Assembly (NCBI GenBank): GCA_937912045.1
Contig: CALDPI010000219.1
Location: 1-18,012, forward strand
Direction of reading: 5' to 3'
DNA length: 18,012 nucleotides
Source of the DNA: an uncultured Clostridia bacterium
GTDB taxonomy: Bacteria > Bacillota > Clostridia > Oscillospirales > Acutalibacteraceae
In this document: in pieces, positions 1 through 7,752 of the stretch
Position numbering within the stretch: the first letter of the stretch is position 1
How the letters are laid out: each line of letters opens with the position of its first letter
The notes under the pieces: generated by a model
What the model saw: only the letters and a program-made list of their open reading frames with translations
Databases searched by the model: none
Told to the model about the DNA's origin: nothing
Translations under genes and position numbers: made by a program

Positions 1-72
1 GATTCTACCAAGTAAATTTTGGTCCAATTCAGCAAAAACACCAAGAAAAGATATATAAATTTTTCCGAAGTG

Positions 73-105
73 CCAAAAAATATGACCTTAAAAGGTGTTT
101 TTTGG
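73..105 (+). terminator. A/T-rich inverted repeat, possible weak terminator
   Basis: CCAAAAAA at 73-80 is complementary to TTTTTTGG at 98-105, with an inner ACCT (85-88) / AGGT (93-96) pair around a 4-base loop. The outer and inner stems are separated by an asymmetric bulge, so the fold is weak. It may end transcription of a gene lying left of the window, or form part of the leader of the gene at 187. No coding region is visible in 1-186. Confidence 0.35.
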
Positions 106-126
106 TAATACAAATAACGACCGAAT

Positions 127-168
127 TCTGCTATGCTGATGTTGTAAAATCAGTATGGCAGATTTTTT
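127..168 (+). terminator. Strong hairpin plus T-run directly before the first gene (terminator or attenuator)
   Basis: TCTGCTATGCTGAT (127-140) pairs over 14 positions with ATCAGTATGGCAGA (149-162) around an 8-base loop, followed by six Ts (163-168). Two of the 14 pairs are G-U wobbles in the plus-strand RNA. They would be C-A mismatches in the other strand's RNA, which supports a plus-strand transcript. The ribosome site of the next gene begins 7 bases after the T-run, leaving no room for a promoter between them. It therefore either ends an upstream transcript or acts as an attenuator in the leader of the 187/548 genes. Confidence 0.65.
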
Positions 169-186
169 ATGCCGAAAGGAGACGCT

Positions 187-531
187 ATGATAAACACCCT
201 TTTAGGAAAGGATGTAAAGGCGCCTGCGCATAAAGAGGGAGACCTTTTCAAAAAGCTTTTGGTATTTGGTGAAAGCTTCGAAATATTTTATGGGTATTAC
301 GAGGATTTCGAAAGGCAGAACAAAGAGATTGAACCAATGCCGATTTACCCCGATTTTTTGAAGGACCCAAAACACACGGCCGACGGTTTTCCGTTTGTGA
401 CCAAGATGCAGGACGGCTGCAAGAACTACAAAGGCAGACCGAACAGATACACGGAATGCGCCGAATGCGAGTTTTACAAGCACGGAGACGACTTTATAGG
501 AATATGTATCTGCCCACAAAACAAGACTTAG
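187..531 (+). CDS. Small Cys-rich protein of unknown function
   Basis: I do not recognise this 114-residue protein. An ATG at 169 is in frame, but the ATG at 187 is preferred because AAAGGAG (175-181) lies 5 bases before it. The N-terminal two thirds is charged and rich in aromatic residues. The C-terminal third has five cysteines in the pattern C-x11-C-x2-C-x12-C-x1-C, which could bind a metal such as zinc or form disulfides. There is no signal peptide or membrane segment, so a cytoplasmic location is likely. It ends 16 bases before the start of the large surface protein, whose AAAGGAG site lies in the gap, so the two are probably co-transcribed. A role as a regulator or accessory factor for that protein is only a guess from position. 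Confidence 0.65.
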   Translation: MINTLLGKDVKAPAHKEGDLFKKLLVFGESFEIFYGYYEDFERQNKEIEPMPIYPDFLKDPKHTADGFPFVTKMQDGCKNYKGRPNRYTECAECEFYKHGDDFIGICICPQNKT

Positions 532-547
532 TAAAGGAGAAAGAAGA

Positions 548-3500
548 ATGACAAAGAGAAAACTTACAAAAAAGCTTATGAGCATATTCCTGTGCGTTGC
601 ACTACTCATAACATATATACCGCTTGCTGCGCGCGGCGCGTCGGTGGGCAGCAACCCCTATGCAAGAGAGACCGACCCACACACGCTTGACCAGTGGAAG
701 AACTATTTTGGGGTGCAGCAAAATCATCCGCAAAACGTTGCGCTCTCCACAGATTATGCAGGTGCCGTATGGACCGACAAATCGGTTTTTACGCCGGGCG
801 ATATTCCTGCCGAGCTGACACGTGCGAAATACAACGGCAAAACCTTTTCGGTTAACGACACGGGCGATAACTTTTTGGTTGCGCTTTCGGCAATATCCTC
901 CAACAAGCAGATAACGGGATATTCCACTATTCCCACCGATACGGTTTTGGTTTTGGATATGTCAAGCTCTATGCGCAGCAACGACGATAACGGGCAGAGC
1001 GCGGTTGATGAGCTTGTAACCGCGGCAAACAGTGCCATTGACCGACTCCTTAAATTAAACAAAAACAACCGCATTGGCGTTGTCCTTTATGCAGGCAACG
1101 TCAACCAGAGCTTTTCTGTAGCGGACGGAGCAACCGAAACCATATTACCCTTAGACATTTATAATATAAAGCAAAACGGCGAATATCTTGTGTCGATTGA
1201 TTACGGCAGAAATGCAGATTACGGCATTGAGGTTGCAAGCGGTGTTTCGGGCACAAACGGCGCTGTTACAGGCAGCAAGATGACCGCAACAGGTACCTTT
1301 ATGCAGGACGGAATTTATGAGGCGATGAACGTATTTTTGGCGGCCGACCCGATTGTTGAGAGCGGTGTTCAGGCAGGAACCGAAAGACTGCCTATAATGG
1401 TGCTTATGTCGGACGGTGAGCCGACCCTTGCCAACAGCGATTATGACGGAAACGGAAGCAACCTTGGCAACAGCACAATGCACGATTTCGGCGGAAGCAC
1501 GGGCGAGCACACCCACCGCGACACCATTGCTTTCACAACAATGCTGACCGCGGCCTATGCCAAAAAGCAGATAGCGGCGCACTATGGCGATGCCCTCTTC
1601 TACACCCTGGCATACGGCGAGGAGGTTACACGTCTGCCCGAGGCGCTCAGCGTTATGGACCCCGACAACCGCGGCGGCAGCACAAACGTTGCTGAAATGT
1701 GGACCGACTTTTTGAATGACGAAACGGTAAACGTTTACCGTTACAGTGTAGGTGGCTGGAACAATTATCAATACTACACTGTAAAAAATGCCGCACAGGG
1801 CGCGGCAAGACTCGCAGCGGCGGATAAGCTTTACGTTGATGAATATTTCCCCGCCACAAGTGATGAAAACTTTGCAGATGCTTTTGATGCTATAGTTGAA
1901 GAAATCATAATCCAGTCCAAATATTATCCGACCTACGTTGAGTTTGACCACGACCACGACGGATATCTGACCTTTGTGGACAAAATCGGCACACTTATGC
2001 AGGTTAAGGATGTAAAGGGAATTGTGGTTGGTGACCGGCTGTTCTCAGGTGCCGCAATGGCAAACGCCATTGGTAATAACGGCTCGCAGCTCGGCACGAT
2101 AGAAGCTCCCACCGCAATGGGCCACAGCTTTATAGGCTCTGTTAAGGAGAGGCTGGGCATTGCTGACACAGACGTGGCACAGGCACTTGTTGCCAACGCA
2201 TATAACCACAAGCAGTTATACTACAAAAATGACACCGAATTCAGTCACTACATTGGTTGGTTCGCAGATTCGCAGGGCAATTATCTTGATTTCTGGCACG
2301 AGGGAATGACCGATGGGCAGATAGCCGACGTTGTTGCGGCAGAGGGCGCAACCCACATCATTAAATCCTACGGCTTTTTGGGCGATACCAGAGATTTGGA
2401 CGGAATCTCCAACACAGATATGATGTATATGACGGTGCGCATTGCAACCGAAATATCCACAGGTGAGAGCATTCTGACCTGGAAGCTTCCGGCATCGCTC
2501 ATACCCACCGTTACCTATGAGGTTACTGTTAACGTTGATTCCGACGGCAACATAACAGAGGTCACAGACCTTGTGCTTTCGGACGATGCGGCCGCGGCAC
2601 CTGTTCGTCTGCTTTATGAGGCAGGACTTAAAAAGGGCATTTACGACTGGAACATTGCCGATATTACAAACGAAAGAACACTCTATACAAACAAGTGGAA
2701 CGCATCACACGAGGATACCACACAAAACACGTACAGCCATTTTGAGCCGTCTTTAGATAACGAGCGCTATTACTTTACCGAAAAGACCTTCGTTTATGCG
2801 GACCAAAACGGCACACTGTATAAGGGCAACAAGCCGACAGGAGGCGGCAGCTATTACAGACAGTACACCGTATATGAAAAGCTGACCAACGGCACGGTGC
2901 GTGCCCACACCCATTACGAGCCCCTGACCGCCGAGTCGCTTGCACTTTCGGTGGCAGAGGACGGTAACACCTGGTCAATCCCGAAGGGCACCGTTCACCG
3001 TTATTACGATTTTGAAAACACGCAAAAGGCGGAGAACAAAACTGCCACAATGGGCTACAGCGACCATCCGTTTATCATAGCGGAGAATGACGATTATTAC
3101 ACCTATTCTACACAGGGCAATAACGGACGTCTTAACGTAACGGCGGCGACGGGAATAAGCCTTACAAAGAGGCTTTCAGCCGTTGCAGAGGGTGCTGAAA
3201 ACAGCTTCACCTTTACCGTTTCAGGCGATATTTCTGCCGCACAGGTCGTAAGACTGAACGCCGACGGCACAGAGGCCTCGCGCAGCGCGATTGCGGCAAA
3301 CGGCACAGTAACACTTGCGGCCGACGAAACGGTGTATATTATCGGTCTTGCGGCAGGCAGCTATACCGTGACCGAGGTGGCACACCAAAGCTATGACCTC
3401 ACCGAAATCAGACTTGACGGCAACGTAGTTTCCGGCGGCAGCGTTTCGGTTGCGGCGGGCGATGTGAATGAGCTTGTGTTCACAAACACACCAAAGCTTC

Positions 3501-4894
3501 CCGTTCCCGACCCGACACAGCACACAATAGACGGACGCAAAACCCTTACGGGTAGACCGATGCTCAACAGCGAATTCAGGTTCCGTCTGACAGAGGTTGC
3601 CGATGAAAACGGCGCCGCAAAGCAGAATGCGTTGGTGCTCGAAGCCGAAAACGGACCCGCGGTGGCAAACGTTGCAGGCTTTGCCTTCTCCCCGATTCAT
3701 TATGATGCCGAGGGAACGCATTATTACAAGCTTGAGGAGCTAAAGGGCGTTGCAGGCGGAATAGAATATGCCGAAAACACCTATATCGTTAAGGTGGAGG
3801 TTACCAATAACGGCGGCGCGCTTGTGGCGGCAGAGAGCATTGTAAAGAGCAGCGATAATTCGACTGATATTATATTTAACAATGCATACAAGCCCGAAAA
3901 GGTGCAGCACTCCATTCACAGCACAAAGGAGCTTACAGGCCGAGTGCTGGGCGATGGCGAGTTCGAATTCTCCATCACCGAAACCGAGCGCGATTTTGAA
4001 ACCGTTCTTGCAAACGGTCTTAACGAAAAGGTTAAAAACAACAAAACAGGCGGAATTGATTTTTCACAGATTGAGTTTGAAGCGCAGGGCGCCCGTTATT
4101 TCGTAATCAAGGAGGTGCCGGGGAACAAGGGCGGCATAACCTATGATAAGAGCGAATATAGGCTCATTGTTGCTGCAACTGACAACCACAGCGGAAAGCT
4201 TGACGTTACAACCGAAATCTTCAAAAAGACGGTAGAGCTTGACCAGCAGGGTGCAGAGCAGACAGTTATCGTTCCTGCGAGCTCTGTTGTGTTTGAAAAC
4301 CTTTACGAAGCAAAGGCGGCACCCGTAATTGTGGCAGGCAAAAAGAAGCTTGAAAACAGAGCGCTGTTGGCAGACGAATTTAAGTTCTTGCTTTTCCTTG
4401 CAGACAGCGAGTTCAGGGTTGACCAAAACGCACAGCCTGCAGAGCAAATGAATAAGGCAGACGGCACGTTTGCTTTCTCAGGTCCGTTTGACAGTGTCGG
4501 AACGTTCTATTTCGTCGTTAAAGAGGACGAAAACACCAAGGCAGAGCGCGTCACAAACGATACTACTGTGTATAACATTGCAATTACGATTGCCGACGAC
4601 GGTGAGGGTCAGCTCTATGAAGCAGACCGCGTGATAACAAACGCGGCAACGGGCGAAAAGGTGGACGAGATTGTCTTTACAAACGTCTATACACCAATTC
4701 CAACAGAAGAACCCAAAGAAGAGCCTAAAGAAGAACCCAAGGAGGAGCAAAAGCAAGAACAGCCACCCGTCACCCCGACAATACCCAAAACGGGCGAGGC
4801 AACAAATCTTAATTTGTGGTTTGCACTCCTGTTTGTAAGCGGCGGCACCGCGTTTGCAGTTAAAAGGAAAAAGAAAAAGGTTAATAACGATTAA
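548..4894 (+). CDS. VWA-domain, sortase-anchored surface adhesin / pilin-like protein
   Basis: A 1448-residue secreted, wall-anchored protein. Residues 1-31 form a signal peptide (basic start, hydrophobic 11-26, ARGA cleavage region). A von Willebrand A domain spans about 130-450, with MIDAS motif DMSSS at 137-141, a candidate Thr near 248-250 and MSDGEP at 287-292. Residues 467-478 match an EF-hand loop (D467, D469, D471, G472, D478). About 868-982 is a SpaA/Cna-B-like domain (K874, E943, N980). Three Spy0128-like pilin domains follow at about 990-1117, 1118-1255 and 1258-1383, with candidate Lys/Glu/Asn triads K998/E1063/N1111 or 1112, K1127/E1189/N1251 and K1266 or 1267/E1326/N1379. The end has an EEPK linker, IPKTG at 1412-1416, a membrane segment at about 1421-1438 and a basic tail. 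This resembles tip adhesins of Gram-positive pili. No sortase or other pilin lies in the window. Domain identities are firm; the isopeptide residues are inferred by position. Confidence 0.9.
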   Translation: MTKRKLTKKLMSIFLCVALLITYIPLAARGASVGSNPYARETDPHTLDQWKNYFGVQQNHPQNVALSTDYAGAVWTDKSVFTPGDIPAELTRAKYNGKTFSVNDTGDNFLVALSAISSNKQITGYSTIPTDTVLVLDMSSSMRSNDDNGQSAVDELVTAANSAIDRLLKLNKNNRIGVVLYAGNVNQSFSVADGATETILPLDIYNIKQNGEYLVSIDYGRNADYGIEVASGVSGTNGAVTGSKMTATGTFMQDGIYEAMNVFLAADPIVESGVQAGTERLPIMVLMSDGEPTLANSDYDGNGSNLGNSTMHDFGGSTGEHTHRDTIAFTTMLTAAYAKKQIAAHYGDALFYTLAYGEEVTRLPEALSVMDPDNRGGSTNVAEMWTDFLNDETVNVYRYSVGGWNNYQYYTVKNAAQGAARLAAADKLYVDEYFPATSDENFADAFDAIVEEIIIQSKYYPTYVEFDHDHDGYLTFVDKIGTLMQVKDVKGIVVGDRLFSGAAMANAIGNNGSQLGTIEAPTAMGHSFIGSVKERLGIADTDVAQALVANAYNHKQLYYKNDTEFSHYIGWFADSQGNYLDFWHEGMTDGQIADVVAAEGATHIIKSYGFLGDTRDLDGISNTDMMYMTVRIATEISTGESILTWKLPASLIPTVTYEVTVNVDSDGNITEVTDLVLSDDAAAAPVRLLYEAGLKKGIYDWNIADITNERTLYTNKWNASHEDTTQNTYSHFEPSLDNERYYFTEKTFVYADQNGTLYKGNKPTGGGSYYRQYTVYEKLTNGTVRAHTHYEPLTAESLALSVAEDGNTWSIPKGTVHRYYDFENTQKAENKTATMGYSDHPFIIAENDDYYTYSTQGNNGRLNVTAATGISLTKRLSAVAEGAENSFTFTVSGDISAAQVVRLNADGTEASRSAIAANGTVTLAADETVYIIGLAAGSYTVTEVAHQSYDLTEIRLDGNVVSGGSVSVAAGDVNELVFTNTPKLPVPDPTQHTIDGRKTLTGRPMLNSEFRFRLTEVADENGAAKQNALVLEAENGPAVANVAGFAFSPIHYDAEGTHYYKLEELKGVAGGIEYAENTYIVKVEVTNNGGALVAAESIVKSSDNSTDIIFNNAYKPEKVQHSIHSTKELTGRVLGDGEFEFSITETERDFETVLANGLNEKVKNNKTGGIDFSQIEFEAQGARYFVIKEVPGNKGGITYDKSEYRLIVAATDNHSGKLDVTTEIFKKTVELDQQGAEQTVIVPASSVVFENLYEAKAAPVIVAGKKKLENRALLADEFKFLLFLADSEFRVDQNAQPAEQMNKADGTFAFSGPFDSVGTFYFVVKEDENTKAERVTNDTTVYNIAITIADDGEGQLYEADRVITNAATGEKVDEIVFTNVYTPIPTEEPKEEPKEEPKEEQKQEQPPVTPTIPKTGEATNLNLWFALLFVSGGTAFAVKRKKKKVNND
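4706..4741 (+). repeat. Three tandem 12-base units encoding EEPK in the cell-wall spanning linker
   Basis: Three copies of a 12-base unit (GAAGAACCCAAA with synonymous changes) encode EEPK three times, followed by a degenerate EEQKQEQ. Pro/Glu/Lys-rich repeats just before a sortase motif are typical wall-spanning spacers. Copy number could vary in frame by slippage. Confidence 0.75.
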
Positions 4895-4896
4895 AT

Positions 4897-4925
4897 GAAA
4901 AGGACGGCGAAAGCCGTCCTTTTTG
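4897..4925 (+). terminator. Intrinsic terminator of the surface protein gene
   Basis: AGGACGGC (4901-4908) and GCCGTCCT (4913-4920) form an 8-bp stem with a GAAA tetraloop. It is preceded by As and followed by a T-run, starting within 10 bases of the stop codon. Confidence 0.9.
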
Positions 4926-4954
4926 TAATAAAAAACGCTCATCTCTCATAAGTT
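4925..4954 (+). promoter_or_regulatory. Possible sigma-E-type promoter for spoIIID
   Basis: GTAATAAA (4925-4932), a 14-base gap and CATAAGTT (4947-4954) partly match the sigma-E consensus (an ATA-containing -35 and CATACAnT -10). Known spoIIID genes use the mother-cell factor sigma E. Transcription would start near 4961, just before the ribosome site AGAGGAG (4967-4973). The match is only partial. An overlapping weak sigma-A reading (TTGTAA, 18-base gap, CATAAG) is also possible. Confidence 0.4.
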
Positions 4955-4983
4955 TAAATATATGACAGAGGAGTTGAGCGTAT

Positions 4984-5229
4984 ATGAACATTGACGTTAA
5001 TGACCGTGCGGCAATGCTGGGTGAATACATAGTGCAGACGGGAGCGACGGTGCGCGCCGCCGCAGGAAAGTTTAACATATCAAAATCGACGGTGCATAAG
5101 GACGTTACCTCCAAGCTGCTTGTGCAGCAGCCGCAGCTATACAGTGAGGTGAAAAAGGTGCTCGAACGCAACAAAAGCGAGCGCCATATCCGCGGCGGAA
5201 TGGCAACACGAAAGAAATATAAAGGTTAA
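4984..5229 (+). CDS. spoIIID: Stage III sporulation transcriptional regulator SpoIIID
   Basis: An 81-residue DNA-binding protein, matching the usual 80-95 residue length. SpoIIID is a mother-cell regulator made after engulfment starts. It represses and activates many sigma-E genes and helps turn on sigK. The sequence shows the family pattern: GEYIVQTGATVRAAA followed by a helix-turn-helix with the hallmark SKSTVHKDVT (residues 33-42), a middle section LYSEVKKVLERNKSERHIRGG and a basic tail ATRKKYKG that contacts DNA. The ATG is preceded by AGAGGAG at 4967-4973. It stands alone between two terminators, so it is a single-gene unit. It is the strongest evidence that this organism forms endospores. 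Confidence 0.96.
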   Translation: MNIDVNDRAAMLGEYIVQTGATVRAAAGKFNISKSTVHKDVTSKLLVQQPQLYSEVKKVLERNKSERHIRGGMATRKKYKG

Positions 5230-5257
5230 AACCGAGGGTTAAACACCCTCGGTTTTT
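5228..5257 (+). terminator. Intrinsic terminator of spoIIID
   Basis: A-rich ACCGAGGGT (5231-5239) pairs with ACCCTCGGT (5245-5253) around a 5-base loop, followed by T5253-T5257. It begins at the stop codon of spoIIID. Confidence 0.92.
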
Positions 5258-5260
5258 GCA

Positions 5261-5289
5261 TTGAAATTATTTTAGTTGTATGGTATTAT
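5261..5289 (+). promoter_or_regulatory. Sigma-A promoter of the CocE-like hydrolase
   Basis: TTGAAA (5261-5266), a 17-base spacer and TATTAT (5284-5289) closely match the vegetative consensus. It sits between the spoIIID terminator and the hydrolase start, giving a leader of about 25 bases. Confidence 0.75.
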
Positions 5290-5319
5290 TGGCTTATAAA
5301 ATAAAAGGTAGGTCGTCTT

Positions 5320-6879
5320 ATGGGTTATTCGTTTTTCGAATATTTAAATGTTGACGGTGCGGAACTTTTCACGGTAGTATCTTTGCCGCAGAAAAGCGGT
5401 GTTTTCCCAACTGTTATTATGCGTTCACCGTACGTTGACGAAGAAGAGTTTTTGAGTGAAGAAGAAATTTGTCAAAACAAGTTAGACGAATATAAAGAAT
5501 GGAACGAAAATGGCTATGCGGTTGTTTTCGGGCATTGTCGCGGTAGAGGAAAAAGCACAGGCGACTGTATTCCTTATATAAACGAAAGGGAAGACAGCCT
5601 TTTTTTGCAGGAATGGATAAGGAAACAACCCTTTTATAACGGCGAACTTTTTCTTTTCGGCAGAAGTTACACGTCGTCTGTTCATTTTGTAACTGCGCCG
5701 TTCGCAGAAGATATCAAGGGCGCAGTTTTACAGGTGCAGGACTGTGAAAGATATAACTGTAATTATCGCAACGGATTTTACAAAATGGGACTTCACGGTG
5801 GCTGGTACATTATGAGTATGTATAAGCAAAAAAGCATAAAGGAAAAGAATTTTACTACCGAAAGTTTCAATATGTTGCCGCTTTTAGATTTATCAAAAAC
5901 CGTTTTCCAAGAGGCGGCAGAAGATTTTGATGAAATATTAAAACACCCAAATAGGAACGATGCATTTTGGAAAACACGCTATGGCGGCGGAGAAGCGCAT
6001 AACGCCATAAAGCACGCAAACATTCCGATTTTGCTTGTTACCGGATTTTACGATTTATACACGGGCGGAATTTTTGACATGTGGAATTCATTAGATAGTG
6101 ACACAAAATCAAAATCCTCGTTAATTGTTCATCCGTTTGACCACAGCCGAACAGGAGAGGGGCAACCAATAGAATTCGAAAACGGACATATAGAAGAAAA
6201 TATTGTGCCTAATTCTATAAAGTGGTTTGATTCTGTGCTCGGCAAGTGTGAACCGCCTTTTGAAAAGCAAAAGGTAACGTATTATAAATTGTTTGATAAT
6301 TGTTGGTGTTGTGACGATTTTGCCGAAACAGAGCAATGTATAAAATTTGTTTTGGGAGATAAGGCGGTATCGTATGAGTACAATCCCCAAAACCCTGCGA
6401 CGTTTAACGGCGGTTTGTCAACTAATTTCGGAGGTAGTGCGTGGCAAGACAAACCAAATTCACGTAACGATATAATCACGCTATACACAAACGCGTTTTC
6501 AGAGGACACCTTCGTAAAAGGAAAAATGAAAGCAAAATTAAAGGTAAAATCAAATTGTGAAGACACCTGTTTTTATATTCGCATAAGTCTTTGCAAAGAA
6601 GAGGGCGACTTCGGTCTTCGAGATGATATAAATCAAATATCCAATTTTAGTGACGCTTATGTTCCAAACACCGAAATATATATGGATTTTTCATTTGATG
6701 AACACGCTTTCGTAATTAAAAAAGGCGAAAAACTACGCATAGATATTTCATCATCTGCTTTTCCGCATTATGTCCGTCATACCAATAATAAGGGTTTGTT
6801 CTCGGCACAGACAAACACAAAAACGGCTATTAACACCGTAATGCTTAAAGATTCATATATCGAAATCCCGATAGATTAA
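5320..6879 (+). CDS. CocE/NonD family alpha/beta hydrolase (X-Pro dipeptidyl-peptidase S15-like)
   Basis: A 519-residue hydrolase of the CocE/NonD group, whose members cleave esters, N-acylated antibiotics or X-Pro peptides. The N-terminal part is an alpha/beta hydrolase fold: VIMRSPY near 32-38, oxyanion-region GHCRGRGKSTG at 71-81, and nucleophile motif GRSYTS with S116. The other catalytic residues fit as D245 in TGFYDLY and H275 in HPFDH. Residues after about 330 form the beta-rich C-terminal domain of the family. The usual motif is GxSYxG, and here the last Gly is Ser, a mild departure. There is no signal peptide, so it acts in the cytoplasm. It has its own promoter and terminator and converges on a GNAT gene. 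The ATG follows a weak AAAAGG/TAGG site. The substrate cannot be read from sequence. Confidence 0.88.
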   Translation: MGYSFFEYLNVDGAELFTVVSLPQKSGVFPTVIMRSPYVDEEEFLSEEEICQNKLDEYKEWNENGYAVVFGHCRGRGKSTGDCIPYINEREDSLFLQEWIRKQPFYNGELFLFGRSYTSSVHFVTAPFAEDIKGAVLQVQDCERYNCNYRNGFYKMGLHGGWYIMSMYKQKSIKEKNFTTESFNMLPLLDLSKTVFQEAAEDFDEILKHPNRNDAFWKTRYGGGEAHNAIKHANIPILLVTGFYDLYTGGIFDMWNSLDSDTKSKSSLIVHPFDHSRTGEGQPIEFENGHIEENIVPNSIKWFDSVLGKCEPPFEKQKVTYYKLFDNCWCCDDFAETEQCIKFVLGDKAVSYEYNPQNPATFNGGLSTNFGGSAWQDKPNSRNDIITLYTNAFSEDTFVKGKMKAKLKVKSNCEDTCFYIRISLCKEEGDFGLRDDINQISNFSDAYVPNTEIYMDFSFDEHAFVIKKGEKLRIDISSSAFPHYVRHTNNKGLFSAQTNTKTAINTVMLKDSYIEIPID

Positions 6880-6906
6880 AAAAGCGCCCATTGGGCGCTT
6901 TTTTAA
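6878..6906. terminator. Shared bidirectional terminator between convergent genes
   Basis: AAAAAAGCGCCC and GGGCGCTTTTTT form a near-perfect palindrome (stem GCGCCC 6884-6889 / GGGCGC 6893-6898) with A and T runs on both sides. It serves the hydrolase on + and the GNAT gene on -. The stop codons of both genes lie in its flanks. Confidence 0.92.
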
Positions 6907-7697
6907 TCTAAAAGTAAATTCATATAAATGTTTTTAGGTGCATTAAAGCCGTAGCCGCAAATCACTTTTTCACCGTTGCCGCCGGGCAGCAGCACACGCA
7001 CGTCGGCACATGCATACTTTTTGGCAACCGCCGAAACAATAGCGGGTAGCGTTTTTTCACTTGCGGTGGTTTCCTTTATAAACGCGCCGTCTGCGTCCTT
7101 GCCGCAAAGGACTATGTCTGTACGGGAATCGGTTTCAACCTTGTAAGCAGAAACTCCGAAAAACGTTTCTTGCGTCAGCGCATATTCTACCGAGGCCTCG
7201 TCCCAGACAAGTGCATTCAAAAAATGCTTGTTGCGGATTTCGTTATATTCCGTGGCGGAGCAGGGCAGAAGTGCAGCGGGAGGGGCGGTGGTTGTGTGAT
7301 TTTCAAAACACCATTCACCGCAAGGGTAAAATCCCGCGTTTTCGTAAAACGCAAAGAGGTCCGCGTTTTCAGGGTGCAAAACTATCGCGGCGTTCTGCTT
7401 TTCGCCGAAATCCTTAATTGCACACATAATCTGTTTGCCGATGCCGTTACCGCGAAGCTCAGCATCAACACAAATCCCGTATGCGTAAAATGCGTCAGTG
7501 CCGCCTATTTTACAGGGGAGAAGATGCGCTTCACCAACAATGCGGTCGCCACTATAGGCGCAGAGGGTGCAATCGGGGTTAAAATGGTGCGAGAAAAACA
7601 TATTAACAAAACCAAGGGTATCGTCAAACGAATTAAGGAAAAGCCGTTTGAGCGCGGTTTCGTCACTTTTTTGTGCGGGTTTGATATAAAGGTCCAT
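6903..7697 (-). CDS. GNAT family N-acetyltransferase
   Basis: A 264-residue GNAT-fold acetyltransferase that transfers acetyl from acetyl-CoA to an unknown amine. Motif A is clear: GICVDAELRGNGIG, with the R/Q-x-x-G-x-G pyrophosphate loop at R82-G87. FAFYENAGF near 117-125 is the usual motif B. The first ~135 residues hold the core, and the rest is a less conserved extension that may shape the substrate pocket. The start was set at ATG 7697 because GGAGG lies 5 bases before it. An upstream in-frame TTG at 7751 is excluded because it falls inside the -35 box of the gene's own promoter. The gene is monocistronic and shares its terminator with the convergent hydrolase gene. Confidence 0.88.
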   Translation of the reverse strand: MDLYIKPAQKSDETALKRLFLNSFDDTLGFVNMFFSHHFNPDCTLCAYSGDRIVGEAHLLPCKIGGTDAFYAYGICVDAELRGNGIGKQIMCAIKDFGEKQNAAIVLHPENADLFAFYENAGFYPCGEWCFENHTTTAPPAALLPCSATEYNEIRNKHFLNALVWDEASVEYALTQETFFGVSAYKVETDSRTDIVLCGKDADGAFIKETTASEKTLPAIVSAVAKKYACADVRVLLPGGNGEKVICGYGFNAPKNIYMNLLLD

Positions 7698-7722
7698 ATT
7701 TCCTCCAAAGTCGCTTTTTAAT

Positions 7723-7751
7723 ATTATACCCAATTTTTTACATTTTTTCAA
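7723..7751 (-). promoter_or_regulatory. Near-consensus sigma-A promoter of the GNAT gene
   Basis: On the minus strand, TTGAAA (7751-7746), a 17-base spacer and a perfect TATAAT (7728-7723). It lies directly behind the metA terminator. The leader is about 20 bases and runs straight into the GGAGGA ribosome site at 7701-7706. Confidence 0.88.
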
Positions 7752-7752
7752 T

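Noticed and set aside
127..162. Invertible-element ends controlling phase variation of the adhesin
   Set aside because: The inverted repeats are only 8 bases apart, too close to flank an invertible promoter, and no recombinase gene is present. A hairpin plus T-run explains them.
202..654. A 150-codon open frame on the minus strand across the small Cys-rich gene
   Set aside because: It lies opposite a gene with a good ribosome site and a downstream operon partner, and has no ribosome site of its own. Its hydrophobic stretch is the complement of the adhesin signal peptide region.
1151..1957. A 268-codon open frame on the minus strand inside the adhesin gene
   Set aside because: The plus-strand frame here encodes a clear VWA domain. 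The minus-strand product shows no motif and has no promoter or ribosome site.
4947..4983. SpoIIID self-binding site upstream of spoIIID
   Set aside because: ATGACAG at 4961-4967 only loosely resembles the known binding consensus and cannot be told from chance.
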